A stretch of DNA of 64,000 nucleotides, taken from NCBI GenBank assembly GCA_021651055.1, contig JAJHOH010000001.1, forward strand, positions 558,001 through 622,000, in the 5' to 3' direction. The notes under the pieces are model-generated. The model did not search any database, was not told where the DNA came from, and saw only the letters and a list, made by a program, of their open reading frames with translations. Of this stretch, positions 61,483-64,000 are shown in pieces (the stretch's first letter is position 1; each line of letters opens with the position of its first letter). The translations under genes were made by a program, and so were the position numbers. The DNA is from Candidatus Manganitrophus morganii. GTDB lineage: Bacteria > Nitrospirota > Nitrospiria > SBBL01 > Manganitrophaceae.

Positions 61483-62565
61483 TTAAACGCTCAGTCTCTC
61501 CAACGTATAGTTTGCCCCGACCCTTTTGGATTCCTTATACTTTATAATCAGCATCGTGACGGCGAAATTCATCAGGATGAAGAGCTGCGGCACCAAGAAA
61601 AAGTTAGGGACCAGAAAGGTTAAGGCCATGGCAAAGTAGGCATGAATCACAAATACAGACAAACTGTGCCTTCCAAAAGACAAGAGCACCCCGCCCACCC
61701 TTGTATCTTTTATGTACTTCCAGGAAAGGAACGCGACAGACCAGACGAGGTATAAGATTGAGCCGTGGTATAAGAGCCCGAGATAATTTAACGGGAACTT
61801 TCGGACGATCAAACCATACTCCATCCTTAGGTCTTCCCAAACAGGGAACCAGTGATGACCAAAATAAACAAGGGCCATCAGCAAAAAAAGAGAAACGGCC
61901 ACTGATAGATGGACCTTGATCTTTCCGCTATATAGTGTACCAGACCCGGATTGGGTCCGCTTACCGAGCAGGATTCCAATGACAAAATAGATTTGCCATA
62001 AAATGACAGGGAAAATGGCCTTTTCTCCAAAGGGGAAGGGATGGGGATAGAGGTTTCCGACCGCAAACAACCCAATGCTGACGGCCATCACGACCGTGTC
62101 TTGCCCTTTTTGGAGGAGATACAAAATAGGAATTGCCAGGAGGAACAGAGGGATAAATGTCGGAAGGATATGAAGCAGTTGGACTTGATTTAGAAAAAGA
62201 AGTGATTTGGTCACAAACACCCAAACGGAGTCCGCCTTCGTTATCCGTGATCCAACGAGAAACGCAAGAGGAATACTGATCGTCAATACAAAGAGGTAGT
62301 ACACTTTTAAAATCTCAATGACTCTTTCGATAAGCCTTCTTATGACTCCTGCTTTGTCTTGCTTAAATTGACCGAAGTAGTGCTGACCTACGGCAAAACC
62401 GGCGATGAGCGTAAACCCTTCGATGGCAAAATCGGAATACCGGATGACCCTGCTCAGGTTGATGTCGGGCAGCAGATTCAAAAAGTCGCTGTAATGCACC
62501 AGGATCATATCGAAGATCGAGAGGCCTCTCATAAAATCGAGCATGTCGTTCCGGCTCTTAGGCAT
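61483..62565 (-). CDS. OpgC-like membrane acyltransferase
   Basis: About 360 residues from ATG 62565, overlapping the end of the upstream ligase gene by 8 bp. It has about ten membrane helices. N-terminal RNDMLDFMRGLSIFDMILVHYSDFL and RYSDFAIEGFTLIAGFAVGQHYFGQ are the OpgC/acyltransferase-3-like segments. OpgC succinylates periplasmic glucans; here the probable role is O-acylation of the polysaccharide. No transferase activity is demonstrated. Confidence 0.82.
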   Translation of the reverse strand: MPKSRNDMLDFMRGLSIFDMILVHYSDFLNLLPDINLSRVIRYSDFAIEGFTLIAGFAVGQHYFGQFKQDKAGVIRRLIERVIEILKVYYLFVLTISIPLAFLVGSRITKADSVWVFVTKSLLFLNQVQLLHILPTFIPLFLLAIPILYLLQKGQDTVVMAVSIGLFAVGNLYPHPFPFGEKAIFPVILWQIYFVIGILLGKRTQSGSGTLYSGKIKVHLSVAVSLFLLMALVYFGHHWFPVWEDLRMEYGLIVRKFPLNYLGLLYHGSILYLVWSVAFLSWKYIKDTRVGGVLLSFGRHSLSVFVIHAYFAMALTFLVPNFFLVPQLFILMNFAVTMLIIKYKESKRVGANYTLERLSV

Positions 62566-63874
62566 ATACCCGCTCTCTAATCGGAACCGGACTCTCCGAC
62601 GGGAGAGTCCTTCGACTACTTTCATAAGCCAGATAATTCAGAATTAAAAGATCCCAGACCCAATGGTAATACACGATATTATAAAAAATACCGTTTAACA
62701 GAAAAGTCACCATCGCCGCCTGCAGGGCGAGGGCAAAGTAATTGTATTTTCTGTTCCGAGAAATCAACTTTTCTTCCTTTTCATGCTGCCGATGCGGATG
62801 TTTAAGAGAGCGTTGGTACACTTTCTGGATGGCGTTGTTCTTTCTCCAGAAGATGCCGATCATCATTGCGAAAGTGATGACCCCCAATGAACCCTGCTCG
62901 GCAAGGATTTGAAGATAGACATTGTGGGTATCCCTTCCGTACAGATGACCGAGTTGAACACCTCTTTCTCCTGCCTCCTGATCGGTCGTCACGGTGACCA
63001 GCGCGATACCGTAATTAAAAGGACCCACCCCGACAAGGGTATTTCCAGGACTGTCAAAGAAGATTTGGAACGCTTTCTTCATTAAAAAATGCCTTCCCTC
63101 AGATGCTTCGTCCACCACGGATTCACGGACCGATGCAATCTCCTTCCAGTATTCGCCCCCTTCAAAAAAGAGACTCGTTGAGATTAGGACAAATGCAGCA
63201 AAAACGCTACCAATTCCCATCAGCAACATTTTCCTTTTCGACCGGTACCAGATGAAGAGGATCCCCGCGCAAAGACTCAAAAAAGCGCCTCTTGCATCCG
63301 AAGCGATTAATCCCAGGGTGCAGAGCAATCCGACGATAAGATAGCCGTACCTGACCTTTCCATCCTTTACCGAGAGAAGCAATCCCATCACAACGCCAAG
63401 ATCCATGAAAGGCCCGAATGCATCTTCATCACTGAGAGCAACATGGAAAGGGACCACCGCCCCGTTCCCCACCCCTTCCCTCATGTGGATGATTCCAGCA
63501 AAGAAATAAAAAACCATTGCAGCCATATAGAAATTAAAAATCCGCTCGATTTCTTCATCTTTTTTAATCAAAACGGCATTTAAAGCAAAGAAGATCAGGG
63601 TGTCCAGCATGCCGAAAAAGGCGTCACGGGCTCGGCCGGTATTCATCGCAAATACCGTTGAGACCGCAATCGACAGGAAAAAGACAAAAACCCCCGTATC
63701 AATTTTTAATTTTTGTCCACGAACAAAAATCACATAAAGGAGCAGAAGATATAAGAATAGTGTCGGCAGCCCTCTTATGACTCCGGTACCCGGCACATAA
63801 TAAGCGATGATCCATTCTGGCTTAAAAAGGCGTAGGAACCAAATAATGTATATAAGGCTAAATGCTTCTTTCAC
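62558..63874 (-). CDS. O-antigen-ligase/polymerase-like membrane protein
   Basis: 438 residues with about ten to twelve membrane helices. The conserved large loop contains SDARGAFLSL and the motif TLVGVGPFNYG...DTHNVYLQILAEQGSLGVITF with the H-N pair typical of the Wzy_C/WaaL family. It polymerises or ligates polysaccharide at the periplasmic side. It is the right-most complete gene of the leftward cluster. Confidence 0.85.
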   Translation of the reverse strand: MKEAFSLIYIIWFLRLFKPEWIIAYYVPGTGVIRGLPTLFLYLLLLYVIFVRGQKLKIDTGVFVFFLSIAVSTVFAMNTGRARDAFFGMLDTLIFFALNAVLIKKDEEIERIFNFYMAAMVFYFFAGIIHMREGVGNGAVVPFHVALSDEDAFGPFMDLGVVMGLLLSVKDGKVRYGYLIVGLLCTLGLIASDARGAFLSLCAGILFIWYRSKRKMLLMGIGSVFAAFVLISTSLFFEGGEYWKEIASVRESVVDEASEGRHFLMKKAFQIFFDSPGNTLVGVGPFNYGIALVTVTTDQEAGERGVQLGHLYGRDTHNVYLQILAEQGSLGVITFAMMIGIFWRKNNAIQKVYQRSLKHPHRQHEKEEKLISRNRKYNYFALALQAAMVTFLLNGIFYNIVYYHWVWDLLILNYLAYESSRRTLPSESPVPIRERVYA

Positions 63875-63907
63875 AACATCTCCGAGAGGCAGACATGCAA
63901 GAGCCGC

Positions 63908-64000
63908 TTATGATTTCGGACTTTCAATTTCGCGATGAATCGTGGGCTGATCAGAAAGTTTCCCGATATCTCGTGAAACCGGTCTCGCCGGATTACCGGC
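63908..64000 (-). CDS. hexapeptide-repeat acyltransferase, 3' end only
   Basis: The minus-strand frame from the edge to TAA at 63908-63910 reads AGNPARPVSRDIGKLSDQ and a short tail. GNPARPV is the usual exit of left-handed beta-helix sugar O-acetyltransferases. Only 30 residues are visible, so the call is tentative. Confidence 0.5.
   Translation of the reverse strand, partial: AGNPARPVSRDIGKLSDQPTIHREIESPKS

Noticed and set aside
63895-64000. plus-strand frame beginning with ATG at the right edge
   Set aside because: It is open only to the edge and lacks a ribosome site; the minus-strand frame with GNPARPV is better supported.

Overview
The window is a piece of a Gram-negative chromosome. 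The evidence for an outer membrane is a porin C-terminus, PEP-CTERM proteins with their PrsK/PrsR regulators, several lipoprotein signals and a Wzy/Wzx-type polysaccharide cluster. Gene content (PEP-CTERM/exosortase-type regulation, single-copy housekeeping genes, citrate synthase, c-di-GMP riboswitches, many small environmental accessory genes) would fit Nitrospirota or a similar environmental lineage. No rRNA or other marker is present, so the phylum is an inference. I saw no rRNA, tRNA or CRISPR array.

Layout. 1-2 kb: porin end, PstS-like periplasmic protein, YheT-type hydrolase. 2.0-2.7 kb: gene-free segment built on a long imperfect inverted repeat. 2.7-6.4 kb: overlapping tmk-holB-metG operon. 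6.5-8.3 kb: AT-richer two-gene islet (HEPN-type protein and membrane coiled-coil protein) behind a near-consensus promoter. 8.4-22 kb: accessory region of small single genes (dead S41 peptidase, methyltransferase, reductases, NTF2-like, AAC(3)-I-like acetyltransferase, lipoproteins, VOC, SRPBCC) with relics of REP-associated tyrosine transposase (RAYT) genes and dispersed repeats. 22-36.6 kb: core-like genes (geranylgeranyl reductase family, BON, TatD, Ser/Thr kinase with FHA protein and response regulator, treZ, uracil-DNA glycosylase, TPR, citrate synthase, RlmI). 36.7-42.5 kb: PEP-CTERM module with two tandem PEP-CTERM proteins, a sigma-54 promoter with two upstream boxes, prsR and prsK. 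42.5-46.8 kb: two secreted or surface proteins, each behind a c-di-GMP class I riboswitch and terminator. 47-64 kb: a long leftward polysaccharide cluster with an O-antigen-ligase-like protein, flippase, glycosyltransferases, deacetylase, CapA- and CapK-like proteins and an FkbM methyltransferase.

How they fit together. From about 36.7 kb to the right edge the window reads as a surface/biofilm region. Exopolysaccharide is made and exported, PEP-CTERM proteins are controlled by PrsK/PrsR with sigma-54, and secreted proteins are controlled by c-di-GMP. The most unusual structure is a repeat family of G-rich heptamer-like arrays in inverted arms. It occurs three times. One copy contains a four-helix-bundle (S23/IVP-type) gene and sits exactly between prsK and prsR, one lies inside a c-di-GMP riboswitch, and one lies just behind rlmI. 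It looks like a small mobile element with gene-less derivatives.
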